From Sporomusa silvacetica DSM 10669 (GTDB lineage: Bacteria > Bacillota > Negativicutes > Sporomusales > Sporomusaceae), in the NCBI RefSeq assembly GCF_002257705.1, contig NZ_LSLK01000165.1, forward strand, positions 1 through 64,000: 64,000 bases of DNA, written 5' to 3'. The notes beneath the pieces were generated by a model, which ran no database searches, was not told the origin of the DNA, and worked only from the letters and a program-made list of their open reading frames with translations. A program made the position numbers and the translations under genes. The first letter of the stretch is position 1. Every line of letters begins with the position of its first letter. This document shows positions 8,225 through 17,218 of the stretch, in pieces.

Positions 8225-8282
8225 AGGAAAGCTTCCCATGGTAGGTTATTTTCACCTTACCACAGGGGGCTTTCCTTATTTT
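8225..8282 (+). terminator. Terminator of the chemoreceptor gene; rest of 8283-8550 featureless
   Basis: AGGAAAGC (8225-8232) pairs with GCTTTCCT (8269-8276), enclosing a shorter inner GGTA/TACC pairing. The T-run is weak. From 8283 to 8550 I see no gene and no clear signal other than AT-rich DNA before the micro-gene at 8551. Confidence 0.5.
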
Positions 8283-8550
8283 GCTATTTACCTTTGTCAA
8301 AAGTTTACCTTTTTTGTCAACTTACTAGTAAGGTTATGATTCTTCATTTTGTGATAATGGGTAGGTGTTTTATTGAAAAAATGAGGAATCGGGCTGATTA
8401 GGGAGAAAGTAACGGAAACTATAAATAACTTAGATTCTAGAGTTTCTATTTGCGCTGATATAAGCCAATGGACAGAGCGACTGAAACAACCTATATAGCA
8501 AAAAGTGGTATAATAATTACAGGTTTTAAATAAAAGGAGATGCTTACCAA

Positions 8551-8655
8551 ATGGGAGATAAAAGCCCTAAAAATAAGAAAAAACAACTGAAAAAAATTGC
8601 TGAGAAGAAAGCTGCTACCCATAAAGAGCAAGCAGATATTTTAAAATCCGAATGA
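8551..8655 (+). CDS. Lysine-rich micro-protein
   Basis: A 34-aa reading frame with AAAAGGAGATG spaced 9-10 bases before the ATG and a rho-independent terminator directly after the stop. It starts MGDKSPKNKKKQLKK and continues with a Lys/Ala helix. Short MGDKSPKN-type basic proteins are common among anaerobes and lack an assigned role; nucleic-acid binding is conceivable. The good ribosome binding site and own terminator make a real gene likely. Confidence 0.7.
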   Translation: MGDKSPKNKKKQLKKIAEKKAATHKEQADILKSE

Positions 8656-8666
8656 CTTTTCTAATG

Positions 8667-8699
8667 AGTTGCAACAGGTTATATAGTTGCAGCTTTTTT
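8667..8699 (+). terminator. Rho-independent terminator after the micro-gene
   Basis: AGTTGCAAC pairs with GTTGCAGCT (one G-T pair) and is followed by TTTTTTG. Confidence 0.8.
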
Positions 8700-8720
8700 G
8701 TTTGAGCCCTCGCTGCCAGA

Positions 8721-8757
8721 AAAAACAAGCCTTTGGGATATCCAAGGGCTTGTTTTT
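8721..8757. terminator. Bidirectional hairpin before the convergent gene
   Basis: AAAAACAAGCC pairs with GGCTTGTTTTT, with further pairs inside. It serves as terminator for the minus-strand gene ending at 8819. Confidence 0.75.
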
Positions 8758-8818
8758 GGTTGCGTTGAAAGGAATAGGATAAAGTAGAATATATTGATCT
8801 GTTGGAATTTTTTTGCGG

Positions 8819-9313
8819 CTAATTGAATTTTACTAATTTATGTGAAAGAGCATATTTGTAAGCAGTGATAATTATAGTTCTGTTAAAAACTGCTTCCGGA
8901 TCATTTCCGTAATATGCTCCACCTGGCATATTGCCAGTGGTTTTGTATAAGCATTTGGGGGGGTAATTTCCCCAGAGCTCATCATTTTTTACCCTAATTG
9001 AACCGTCTTGGTTCCACTGATTGCTATTGGGGTTAAATGAGCATTTGAAGGTAAAAGTTTGCTTTTCAAAAGAAATATTATTATTGAAATTTTGGGCTCT
9101 TAATTTATCTAAAGTACTTTCATCTGGTATGCAGATCAAGCTATAGGTCATTTCAAAAAGTGAATTTTGCTCAGTTTTTGCTGTTACTTTTGCTTTTAGT
9201 GATTCTGTGCGAAGATACTTAACGAAGCCGTCTTCTGTAACTGTATATATATCTTCCGCAAAGCACACATTAGTTAACATGGCAAAAATAATTGTAAGTA
9301 ATAATTTTTTCAT
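8819..9313 (-). CDS. Exported hypothetical protein
   Basis: A 164-aa protein with a clear signal peptide: KK at 2-3, a hydrophobic core, and a likely cut after CFA at about residue 19. The mature part is hydrophilic, with three cysteines (about 61, 90 and 121) that could form a disulfide in the periplasm, and a GNMPGGAYYGNDPEAVFNR segment. GGGGGATGCTATA lies before the ATG. I do not recognise the family. It is preceded by a GC-richer, possibly structured leader at about 9330-9460. Confidence 0.7.
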   Translation of the reverse strand: MKKLLLTIIFAMLTNVCFAEDIYTVTEDGFVKYLRTESLKAKVTAKTEQNSLFEMTYSLICIPDESTLDKLRAQNFNNNISFEKQTFTFKCSFNPNSNQWNQDGSIRVKNDELWGNYPPKCLYKTTGNMPGGAYYGNDPEAVFNRTIIITAYKYALSHKLVKFN

Positions 9314-9329
9314 TATAGCATCCCCCTTG

Positions 9330-9460
9330 CTTTAAACTTTGAGGTATCCGAACGCAGGTGCTCGGGGCTACGATGGTGTTGCCGTTTCGGGCCGATAGGG
9401 GGAACAGACCCAATCGGTCAGATGTAACTCCTTTATGAGGACTCGTCCGATGATATTTAA
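9330..9460 (-). other. Possible structured leader RNA of unknown class
   Basis: This 130-bp stretch before the exported-protein gene is GC-richer than its surroundings. On the minus strand it can form CCGAT-TGGG/CCCC-ATCGG, TCCT/AGGA around CATAA, and an outer TGAGG/CCTCA pair. It does not match any riboswitch consensus that I know. It may be a leader RNA or a small independent RNA. Confidence 0.3.
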
Positions 9461-9470
9461 AAGCCTCAGA

Positions 9471-9995
9471 CTAATTTCTGCCTCTTAAAGCTTCATCATT
9501 GTTAAATTCTATATTAGCTTGGAGTGATATTTCAAGAATCAATCCTCCTACAGATATTATTCCGTAAAGAGTAATGAACGTGATTAAAATTAAAATGTAT
9601 TCGTTTGAAACTGGGTTATTTTGTAGAATTGTACTTTCTATGAAAGTATATATACTAAGAAATAGTGAAATTAATAGGGCGACTGTTGTTTTTAAAACTC
9701 TAGATTTGGTTAATCGTTTGATGACTTCCCCTTTAGTTATTTGTGACTTAAAAGCTATAGATATTGCCAAAGCAGCATAGTACACTGCTAAAAAGTTCAC
9801 TAATAATGAAGATATGAAGCTTGTTATTTCTCTGAGTGATTGAACGTCAATAATTTTTGTATTATTTCTATAAAGTAGTAAAGTGAATGCTATGGCCAAT
9901 ATACATTCATATGAAAGAATCTTCTCTTGTATGATTGTATCAATAGCATTTCTTAGACAGTGGTTACATGGACGTCTAATTTTAGTTGAGAGCAT
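9471..9995 (-). CDS. Integral membrane protein of unknown function
   Basis: A 174-aa protein with four predicted membrane segments (roughly 30-43, 57-83, 100-118 and 131-155). The N-terminus has RRPCNHCLRNA, a Cys-x2-Cys pair in the cytoplasmic lead. I place the start at the second ATG (9995), 9 bases after AAGGA; the first ATG at 10004 touches that site. The gene is AT-rich compared with its neighbours, which may indicate transfer. No family is recognised. Confidence 0.6.
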   Translation of the reverse strand: MLSTKIRRPCNHCLRNAIDTIIQEKILSYECILAIAFTLLLYRNNTKIIDVQSLREITSFISSLLVNFLAVYYAALAISIAFKSQITKGEVIKRLTKSRVLKTTVALLISLFLSIYTFIESTILQNNPVSNEYILILITFITLYGIISVGGLILEISLQANIEFNNDEALRGRN

Positions 9996-10086
9996 AAATT
10001 TCATTCCTTATATTTTATATGTAATTATTCCACTAATAATTACAATTTATACCCTGAGTAAGTGGTAATATGGCAGGGGCTTGGAG

Positions 10087-10154
10087 GGCCTTAATACAGA
10101 AAAGCCCCTATCGCGGTTATTTTACCGGGGTAGGGGCTTTTCTGTATTAAGGCC
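10087..10154. terminator. Perfect 24-bp inverted repeat
   Basis: GGCCTTAATACAGAAAAGCC continues for 24 bases (10087-10110) and is matched exactly by 10131-10154, around a 20-base loop that has its own CGGT/ACCG pair. It stands between two divergent genes, so it terminates neither obvious operon. It could be a double terminator, a small RNA or an element end. Confidence 0.6.
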
Positions 10155-10242
10155 TGCAGTAATATGTTTCAGTTAAGAAATTAATAATAATTGAGTAGTA
10201 TGATTTAGTAAAGAAGTGAAAAAATTAGGAGTGTGGGAATAG

Positions 10243-10563
10243 GTGAAAAAATCATGCTTACTGTTGGTAGTAGCGGTATTATTAACTGGTATGTTTAGTA
10301 ATACGGCCGAGGCTTATAAACAAACCGATGTTAATAAGTTATTTAAAACTAAAATATGTCTGAAAGGTGATCTTACTTATGCAAATTTAAAAGGTGCAAA
10401 TTTAAAGGGCGCTAATTTGCAAGGTTCTAATTTAAAGGGCGCTAATTTGCAAAACGCAAACTTACAGGGTGCTAATTTGAAGGGTGCAAATCTGAATGGA
10501 GCAAATTTAAAAGGTGCGAATCTTAAAAATACAATAATGCCAGATGGAACCAAACACAAGTAA
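10243..10563 (+). CDS. Exported pentapeptide-repeat protein
   Basis: A 106-aa protein starting at GTG, with TTAGGAG about 10 bases upstream. A signal peptide of about 24 residues (KKSCLLLVVAVLL, ending AEA) is followed by a short linker and then ten uninterrupted pentapeptides of the A-N-L-K/Q/N-G type (about 47-96). These would fold into a small right-handed quadrilateral beta-helix. Most pentapeptide-repeat proteins are cytoplasmic, so export is notable. The near-identical repeats make the DNA internally repetitive. Function unknown. Confidence 0.85.
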   Translation: MKKSCLLLVVAVLLTGMFSNTAEAYKQTDVNKLFKTKICLKGDLTYANLKGANLKGANLQGSNLKGANLQNANLQGANLKGANLNGANLKGANLKNTIMPDGTKHK

Positions 10564-10823
10564 CTTTACTCTACGATGTTACTGTTATTCGGTTGGCACG
10601 GTAGGATATGGGAAAAAGATGATGATTTGGACGGTAATGTTTTGTTGAGAAATAAGGCAGCCGTATCCTTCCAGGGGTACGGTTTCTTCCTATTTATTCA
10701 TGAAATCTATATCAGTAATAAACATTAATTATTACCTAGCAAATTATTTAATTAACATACCATATTCGACAAAAATAACTATTTTTGCATGTTACCCTCT
10801 AAATAAATGGGGGTGGATTAACT

Positions 10824-10982
10824 ATGGTACAAGCAGAAGTTTATGAACGTATTAATATTATCTATAGAACATTGCAAGACGATAAGGATACACTTGGCCA
10901 GTATTTAGTTGACTCGTTGTATGACGAACTTGAAAACCTGTGCAAGATAATTCTCAAAGAACGACTTCGGCAATTGCAATAA
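10824..10982 (+). CDS. Small acidic helical protein
   Basis: A 52-aa reading frame with GGGGGTGG 7-10 bases before the ATG. It is rich in charged and hydrophobic residues (VYERINIIYRTLQDDKD..., then LYDELENLCKIILKERLRQL), consistent with two amphipathic helices. It ends two bases before the convergent PAP2 gene stops. No family is recognised. Real-gene status rests on the ribosome binding site and coding-like composition. Confidence 0.55.
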   Translation: MVQAEVYERINIIYRTLQDDKDTLGQYLVDSLYDELENLCKIILKERLRQLQ

Positions 10983-10984
10983 GG

Positions 10985-11773
10985 CTAAAATTGTTTACTT
11001 ATAACCATACCTTTCTGGTCTGAATTTATATAAGGTTGCACTCTAATATTTCTCGAACCGTTTATTTTCCCGACCGTTTTGGCGGTATAATGACCGATTA
11101 GAGCACCAGCGACAACATCCGAACCCCAGTGTCGGTTGTCATTAAGCCGGCCATATGCTGTAAGTGTGGCAAGTCCGTAAGCAAGAAAAGGAACTGATTT
11201 ATCATTGTTGCCATATTCATCGGCAATAACTGTAGCCAGTGCAAAGGCAGCGGCTGTATGGCTAGATGGGAATGAGTCCTTTTTACCATCTGGTCGCTTT
11301 CTGTTAGTAGCAAAGTGGATGACTTCGGTAGAGAGCACGGCAATTCCCATGCTTTCAAGTCCATTGACTGCAAATGTACGTTGTTGTTCGTTTCCAAGAA
11401 AATATGCACCTGTCAAATAAGCCGCACCCACCACCGGGAATGCATTCCCGATATTTGCTACGTTATTTGTATTCTTACTGCGTTTTTCTTGAAACCAATT
11501 TTGAATGTGGCTATCATTTTTATATGTAAGGTAAGTAACTCCGCCGAGCAATAAAAATCTGTTCCAATTTGCAGTATCCCAATGCTTTGGACTTGTTAAG
11601 ACTTCCCCAGTATCTTTTAACAGTTGTTGGGGTTTTATACGGTCACTACCTGTTTGATCGGTTTTTGTAAGAGGGATGGTTGTGGAAGTTTCCGCTTGCG
11701 CAGCATTTGCTATACATATTGAAGAAAATCCCAAGAGGAATAAGAATACAAGCAACGTAACGATTTTTTTCAT
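10985..11773 (-). CDS. Exported PAP2-family phosphatase
   Basis: A 262-aa protein with a signal peptide (about 27 residues ending AQA) and a linker, then the PAP2 phosphatase signature: KRPDGK, PSSHTAAAFA and GRLNDNRHWGSDVVAG, covering the three catalytic motifs with the nucleophilic His in the third. Members hydrolyse phospholipid or isoprenoid phosphates on the outer side of the membrane. The chain looks like the soluble or outer-membrane-linked class rather than the six-helix membrane class. GAAAAGGAG precedes the ATG. Confidence 0.88.
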   Translation of the reverse strand: MKKIVTLLVFLFLLGFSSICIANAAQAETSTTIPLTKTDQTGSDRIKPQQLLKDTGEVLTSPKHWDTANWNRFLLLGGVTYLTYKNDSHIQNWFQEKRSKNTNNVANIGNAFPVVGAAYLTGAYFLGNEQQRTFAVNGLESMGIAVLSTEVIHFATNRKRPDGKKDSFPSSHTAAAFALATVIADEYGNNDKSVPFLAYGLATLTAYGRLNDNRHWGSDVVAGALIGHYTAKTVGKINGSRNIRVQPYINSDQKGMVISKQF

Positions 11774-11975
11774 TTTAGCTATTCTCCTTTTCGACTTATC
11801 GTGACAATTTTAATAAGTATTATTCGACAGAAAGTAATTAAATCCTTGGGTGGGCGAACAAAACAACTTTGCATCTTTTGTTGAAGTGATTATATCTCAC
11901 GAGAGAGCAGAGGGATGCCTAGTCCGAAAATTGAACAACATATACCTGTGATGTGATTTAGGAAAGCAACGAGTT

Positions 11976-12000
11976 AAGCCCCTGGCATGTGCCGGGGCTT
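11976..12000. terminator. Hairpin downstream of the sigma54 activator gene
   Basis: AAGCCCCTGGC pairs with GCCGGGGCTT around ATGT, followed by TTTT on the plus side. It lies 28 bp after the minus-strand activator stop. Confidence 0.6.
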
Positions 12001-12027
12001 TTAGTCATTTTAGTACCATTGTTCTTC

Positions 12028-13941
12028 TTAGTACGTTTTCTTGACTTCAATTTTATATGTTTTTAGTTTTCGATAGAGTGTGCTTCGATCCATTCCCAAT
12101 GATTTAGCGGCATGGGTAATATTTGAGCTGCATTGTGCTAATGCTGAAATAATCTGATCTTCTTCTGATGATGGTGACGTGTCAGTAGTAATATTCGTAA
12201 GCCCTGGTTCAGATTCTCTGTCGTGCCAATACTTTTGTATAACACGCTCAGTAATAACCTTTTCATTGGCAATTACGACTAATCTTTCTATGAAAAATTT
12301 TAGTTCTCTGACATTTCCAGGCCAAAAATATTCAGCCAGATAGTCATATCCCGTAGGGGTAATTTCCAGTTGCTTGAGGTGTTGCTGGTTATAGTATTCC
12401 AAGAAATGATGTGCGAGATGTTGTATATCATTGTTTCTATTACGCAATGGTGGTAAGTTCATTGTAAGCACTTTAAGTCTGTAAAAAAGATCTTGTCGAA
12501 AATGTCCTTCTTTAATTAGCCCCATTAAGTTTTTATTGGTAGCGGCAATGATTCTCATATCAACAGGGATATATTTATCATCCCCTAGACGCATGACCTG
12601 TTTTTCTTGCAATACCCGAAGTAATCGACTTTGACCGTATTTGTCCATTTCTGAAATTTCGTCAAGAAAAATGGTGCCTCCATGAGCCATTTCAAATAAA
12701 CCTGGTTTCCCCTTTTTTGTGGCACCCGTAAACGCTCCTTCTACATAGCCGAAGAGTTCGCTTTCAAGTAAATTTTGAGGTAAGGCGGCACAATTGATGG
12801 CAACGAATGGTCCATTCTTCCTTCGACTTTTATTGTGGATGCTTTGGGCGAATAACTCTTTTCCTGTGCCTGATTCGCCGGAAATTAACACAGTGGCATC
12901 AATTAAAGACATTTCCTGCGCAATTCGCTTGGTTTCAATAATCTGAGGGGAGACTCCTAAAATATCAGTAAAATGATATTTGGCAGCAAATTTTTTTGCG
13001 GTTACTTCATTGCGGATTCTAGCTTCCATTTCTTGAATACGTGTGACATCCTGGAATGCAATGATAGCACCAAGGATCAATTGATCAACGATGATAGGCG
13101 TAATATTCAAGGTGATCCAAATAGTACCGAGGTGAAGGACTTGGCCGATGGATTGCTGTCCGGCTTGTAAACAAGCTTCAACATTAATAAAGGTGAGTAC
13201 CGAGTCTATTTTTTGCCCAAGCATTTCTTTGGCATTGCGATTTAATAATCGTTCTGCTGTCGGGTTAAAGACTTTGATGACGCTCTCTTGATTGATACTA
13301 ATGATACCTTCTAATGAATAGTCCACTAAAGCTTTAAATTCTTGGGCTCGTTCTTTTTCGATTTTTCGGCCTAACGCGATCTTTTGAGCCTCAAGAAGTG
13401 CGGTCCGAATGGAAAAATCTCCGGAACGTATGAGATGTGTCTTTAAGCCTTTTTTTCTTGCCAGAAGTATCGTTTTTATACCGCCTACTACGATACTGGC
13501 ATCTGTTACTGCTACTTCGGCTATTTTCGAGGGGATATCATCGATTGTTTTAAGAGGATAAATGGCCAATTCAATAGCAAGAATGTTTGACAGAACTTCA
13601 ATGTCATTGACCATATTGCGATAAGCTAATATGGCAACCTTGGGGTGTGGTAGCCCAGTTATCTTTTTGGACTCATAAAAAACTTGGGCCAGGTCCTGTC
13701 CGGTAATAGGAATTTCAACCACCGGGACTCTAACGTTTGATTCGATAATTAATTGAGCTGTGCCGCCTCTGCAAACAATAACATCAACATCCTCGTTTTG
13801 CAGCTTTTCAGCAAGTCCGATTCCTCTTTTCAGCCGTGCTAAATAGAGGTCGAATTTATGGTCTAAGCCAAGTTCGTGGATAATTTTCTTGCCTTGTAAA
13901 AACAATTGCTTATCAGGAGCAATAAAAGCGATTTTAGACAA
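12028..13941 (-). CDS. Sigma54-dependent transcriptional activator (PrpR_N, PAS, AAA+, Fis)
   Basis: A 637-aa enhancer-binding protein starting at TTG with TAGGAGA upstream. Domains in order: PrpR_N-type periplasmic-binding-like sensor (about 1-185, with IVVGGIKT near its end), a PAS domain (about 200-310), the AAA+ core (about 325-550) with Walker A GESGTGKE, the sigma54-contacting GAFTGA loop, and a Fis-type helix-turn-helix at the C-terminus (MDRSTLYRKLKTY). It is divergent from the galactarate operon, whose promoter at 14102 is of the sigma54 type, so it most likely activates that operon in response to a sugar acid. In enterobacteria the same pathway uses CdaR instead. Confidence 0.93.
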   Translation of the reverse strand: MSKIAFIAPDKQLFLQGKKIIHELGLDHKFDLYLARLKRGIGLAEKLQNEDVDVIVCRGGTAQLIIESNVRVPVVEIPITGQDLAQVFYESKKITGLPHPKVAILAYRNMVNDIEVLSNILAIELAIYPLKTIDDIPSKIAEVAVTDASIVVGGIKTILLARKKGLKTHLIRSGDFSIRTALLEAQKIALGRKIEKERAQEFKALVDYSLEGIISINQESVIKVFNPTAERLLNRNAKEMLGQKIDSVLTFINVEACLQAGQQSIGQVLHLGTIWITLNITPIIVDQLILGAIIAFQDVTRIQEMEARIRNEVTAKKFAAKYHFTDILGVSPQIIETKRIAQEMSLIDATVLISGESGTGKELFAQSIHNKSRRKNGPFVAINCAALPQNLLESELFGYVEGAFTGATKKGKPGLFEMAHGGTIFLDEISEMDKYGQSRLLRVLQEKQVMRLGDDKYIPVDMRIIAATNKNLMGLIKEGHFRQDLFYRLKVLTMNLPPLRNRNNDIQHLAHHFLEYYNQQHLKQLEITPTGYDYLAEYFWPGNVRELKFFIERLVVIANEKVITERVIQKYWHDRESEPGLTNITTDTSPSSEEDQIISALAQCSSNITHAAKSLGMDRSTLYRKLKTYKIEVKKTY

Positions 13942-14010
13942 GTCTGATCTCTCCTATGTATCAAGTATTCTTTATTATACTGTTTACAAAATCAAAGCGC
14001 AACAGCATCT

Positions 14011-14048
14011 GTGGCATGTTATACAACGTTTGTTGCATGGTTTGCCAC
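14011..14048. promoter_or_regulatory. Candidate activator site upstream of the galactarate operon
   Basis: GTGGCA (14011-14016) and TGCCAC (14043-14048) form an inverted repeat with further ACAAC/GTTG symmetry inside. It lies about 55 bp upstream of the sigma54 promoter, where the divergent activator should bind. It differs from the TTGGGACA site. Confidence 0.55.
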
Positions 14049-14101
14049 ACTTATTGTCGTTGCCTAACAAGAAAAGTCAGATAAATCAATATGTTGATGG
14101 T

Positions 14102-14117
14102 TGGCATGGTTATTGCA
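14102..14117 (+). promoter_or_regulatory. Sigma54 promoter of the galactarate operon
   Basis: TGGCATGGTTATTGCA, with GG and GC doublets 12 bp apart, fits the sigma54 consensus and is 90 bp before the first gene. Confidence 0.82.
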
Positions 14118-14207
14118 TTTAATAAATTGCAATAGCGCAATATTGCTAATACAAATAATAATCATAATGAAGGCAATATTATCGCAATAAAGAAAGGGGA
14201 TTTGTTA

Positions 14208-15524
14208 ATGAACGGTAACCAAGTGATTCAAAAAAAGACTAATATCCGCTATTTTATTCTTGCCATGTTATTTATTGTTACCACCTTCAATTATGTTGAC
14301 CGCGCAACTCTTTCTATTGCTGCACCTATCATGAGCAAGGATCTAGGTTTTAATGCGGTGACCATGGGAATGGCTTTTTCGGCTTTCGGCTGGGCCTATA
14401 CTGCTTTGCAAATTCCAGGTGGCTGGGTTCTGGATAAGTATGGTGCTCGTGTTGTTTATGGTTCAGGATTATTTCTCTGGTCTTTATTTACTGCTTTACA
14501 GGGGACTATCGGTTTTTTTGCAGGTAGCGCTTTTGCGATGCTTTTTGGGCTGAGATTCTTAATGGGTATTGCCGAGGCACCAGCCTTCCCGGCAAATGCC
14601 AGAATTACGGCTATGTGGTTCCCAACTCATGAACGTGGCTTTGCATCAGCAATTTTTAATTCTGCTCAATATTTTGCATTAGCCGTGTTTACGCCCTTGA
14701 TGGCTTGGACGTTACATGCATTCGGCTGGCACTATATTTTTTATTGGACTGGTGCCGCAGGGATAATTATTTCTGTCTTCTGGTTTAAAGTGATTCGTGA
14801 TCCTAAAAACCATTCGGGTGTAAATCAGGCAGAAATGGATTATATTGAAGCCGGAGGCGGCTTGGCGAGTCTTGGTGACAAAAAGACGCCAATCAAATGG
14901 AACTATGTTCGGGCATTGATACAAAATAGGCAAATGATCGGTATCTACTTGGGACAATTTTGTTTGAATACCATCACGTGGTTTTTTCTTACCTGGTTTC
15001 CAACTTACCTTGTTCAAGCAAAAGGTATGTCGATGCTCAAGGTAGGACTTGTTGCCTCGATTCCTGCTATTGCAGGATTCGCCGGTGGTGTACTTGGTGG
15101 TTATTGGTCGGATTGGTTGCTCAGACGTGGCAAGAGTTTAACAGTAGCTCGCAAAACACCAATTATTATTGGCTTGGTATTTTCGAGTAGTATTATATTA
15201 GCCAATTATGTAGACTCAACAGTGCTTGTTGTTGTCGTGATGTCACTAGCCTTTTTCTCTAAAGGGATTGGTGCTTTAGGATGGTGTGTTGTCGGCGATA
15301 CATCACCGAAAGAGATGGTTGGAGTCAGCGGTGGGATATTTAATATGGTGGGAAATTTGGCAAGTATTGTAACCCCTCTTGTTATCGGCTATATTTTAGA
15401 TGTAACTAAGTCCTTTAATGGAGCATTAATTTTCGTTGGCATCATGGGACTATTAGGAGCAATGTCTTATCTATTTATTGTTGGTGATATTCATAGAATG
15501 GAATTAAAGACTGAGAAAGACTAA
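14208..15524 (+). CDS. MFS sugar-acid transporter (GudP/GarP-like)
   Basis: A 438-aa, 12-helix major facilitator of the anion:cation symporter family. The start at ATG 14208 is 7-8 bases from AAAGGGGA; a TTG at 14202 is too close. Typical features are FNYVDRATLSIAAP at the N-terminus, GWVLDKYGAR in the helix 2-3 loop and GIAEAPAFPANARITAMWFP around helices 4-5, all seen in glucarate/galactarate and galactonate transporters. It is the first gene of the sigma54-driven operon with garD and garR, so uptake of D-galactarate or D-glucarate across the inner membrane is the likely role. Confidence 0.9.
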   Translation: MNGNQVIQKKTNIRYFILAMLFIVTTFNYVDRATLSIAAPIMSKDLGFNAVTMGMAFSAFGWAYTALQIPGGWVLDKYGARVVYGSGLFLWSLFTALQGTIGFFAGSAFAMLFGLRFLMGIAEAPAFPANARITAMWFPTHERGFASAIFNSAQYFALAVFTPLMAWTLHAFGWHYIFYWTGAAGIIISVFWFKVIRDPKNHSGVNQAEMDYIEAGGGLASLGDKKTPIKWNYVRALIQNRQMIGIYLGQFCLNTITWFFLTWFPTYLVQAKGMSMLKVGLVASIPAIAGFAGGVLGGYWSDWLLRRGKSLTVARKTPIIIGLVFSSSIILANYVDSTVLVVVVMSLAFFSKGIGALGWCVVGDTSPKEMVGVSGGIFNMVGNLASIVTPLVIGYILDVTKSFNGALIFVGIMGLLGAMSYLFIVGDIHRMELKTEKD

Positions 15525-15582
15525 CATTAAAAGAAGGTTACTCAAGAATAAAATTTAAATAGGGGAAAAAGGAGAGTTTGGC

Positions 15583-17118
15583 ATGCCTTTGAATGACAAA
15601 CAAAAAGAAGTACCTCTTTATATAAAAATAAATGAAGTTGATAATGTAGCAATTGTTGTCAATTCGGGAGGATTACCAGAAGGTACCGTATTTGCTTGCG
15701 GTCTTGAACTCAGGGAGCATGTCCCGCAAGGGCATAAAGTAGCTTTAGTTGATTTGGCGCAAGAAGATGAGATTATTCGCTATGGTGAAGTCATTGGCTA
15801 TGCAGTTCGCCCAATAAATAAAGGCAGCTGGATTGATGAATCCTTAGTACGCATGCCGACGCCTCCTAAATTAGATCAATTATCAATTGCCAATAAGGTG
15901 CCAAAGCCATTACCATCGCTTGAAGGGTATACTTTTGAAGGGTTCCGAAACGCAGATGGTAGTGCAGCAACAAAAAATATTCTTGGTATTAGTACAAGTG
16001 TTCAATGCGTTGCAGGTGTCCTTGATTATGCGGTAAAACGAATCAAGGCAGAAATACTTCCTCAATATCCCAATGTGGGGGATGTAGTGGCATTAAATCA
16101 TAATTACGGCTGTGGTGTGGCGATTAATGCTCCTGAGGCGGTTGTTCCCATTCGGACCCTGCAGAATATTGCTACTCATCCCAATTTTGGTGGGGAAATA
16201 ATGATAGTTGGCTTGGGCTGCGAAAAACTGCCTCCAGAAAAACTGATACCAACTGGTGAAGCTGGCGCAATCGTTGTATTACAAGAGCAGCGTGGGTTTG
16301 GCAAAATGGTTGAGAAAATTATGTCAGAGGCAACAGAGCAATTAAAAAGGTTGAATTCTCGGCAACGGGTTACCTGTCCTATTTCCGATTTGGTGGTTGG
16401 CATGCAGTGTGGGGGGAGTGATGCTTTCTCTGGTGTTACCGCTAATCCAGCAGTCGGATATGCAGCAGATCTGTTAGTACGGGCTGGAGCAACCGTTCTA
16501 TTTTCAGAAGTCACTGAGGTGCGAGATGGGATTCATTTATTAACGCCCCGCACAGTGAATGAAGAAGTTGGTCGTAAGCTTATTCAAGAAATGAAGTGGT
16601 ATGATCATTATTTAGATCTTGGGGAAGTCGATAGAAGTGCTAACACAACGCCTGGCAATAAAAGAGGCGGTTTAGCAAACATTGTGGAAAAAGCACTGGG
16701 CTCTATTGCTAAATCAGGTAGCAGTGCGATTGTTGGGGTGTTATCTCCTGGCGAAAAAGCAAAGCAAAAAGGATTATTATATGCAGCAACGCCAGCGAGT
16801 GATTTTGTTTGCGGAACCCTGCAATTAGCTTCTGGAATCCACGTACAAGTGTTTACTACAGGACGTGGAACACCCTATGGATTGGCCATGGTACCGGTCG
16901 TTAAAGTGGGAACCCGAAATGTGTTGGCAGAACAATGGCATGATCTCATTGATGTGAATGCCGGGCAAATTGCAACTGGTGAGGCAACAATTGAGGAAGT
17001 TGGCTGGGAAATATTCCGTTTGATTATTGAGGTTGCTAGTGGTCGTAGAAAGACATGGGCTGAGCAATGGGGATTACAGAATGCATTATGTTTGTTTAAT
17101 CCTGCACCAGTTACCTGA
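15583..17118 (+). CDS. garD: Galactarate dehydratase
   Basis: A 511-aa UxaA/GarD-family enzyme with AAAAAGGAGAG before the ATG. An N-terminal SAF domain (about 10-85) is followed by the large catalytic domain with the hallmark MQCGGSDAFSGVTANPA at about 272-288 and conserved metal-ligand cysteines and histidines (NHNYGCG). GarD dehydrates D-galactarate to 5-dehydro-4-deoxy-D-glucarate with Fe2+. The length is close to the E. coli enzyme. The neighbours supply the lyase and the tartronate semialdehyde reductase. Altronate dehydratase (UxaA) is the main alternative, but garR in the operon favours galactarate. Confidence 0.9.
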   Translation: MPLNDKQKEVPLYIKINEVDNVAIVVNSGGLPEGTVFACGLELREHVPQGHKVALVDLAQEDEIIRYGEVIGYAVRPINKGSWIDESLVRMPTPPKLDQLSIANKVPKPLPSLEGYTFEGFRNADGSAATKNILGISTSVQCVAGVLDYAVKRIKAEILPQYPNVGDVVALNHNYGCGVAINAPEAVVPIRTLQNIATHPNFGGEIMIVGLGCEKLPPEKLIPTGEAGAIVVLQEQRGFGKMVEKIMSEATEQLKRLNSRQRVTCPISDLVVGMQCGGSDAFSGVTANPAVGYAADLLVRAGATVLFSEVTEVRDGIHLLTPRTVNEEVGRKLIQEMKWYDHYLDLGEVDRSANTTPGNKRGGLANIVEKALGSIAKSGSSAIVGVLSPGEKAKQKGLLYAATPASDFVCGTLQLASGIHVQVFTTGRGTPYGLAMVPVVKVGTRNVLAEQWHDLIDVNAGQIATGEATIEEVGWEIFRLIIEVASGRRKTWAEQWGLQNALCLFNPAPVT

Positions 17119-17218
17119 GAGAGAAATTGAATGTAAAGAAAAAGGTAGAGTACCTGAATAGAAGTATGCCAATCGTCCGGCTATGGTACGCTAAATAATT
17201 GAAAGCGAGAAAAAATAA

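Noticed and set aside
9420..9460. Hammerhead-ribozyme-like TATGAGGACTCGTCCGA
   Set aside because: The stem resembles hammerhead stem II, but the required CUGANGA and GAAA core bases are not present.
10377..10559. Minus-strand frame inside the pentapeptide-repeat gene
   Set aside because: It is a shadow produced by the repetitive coding DNA.
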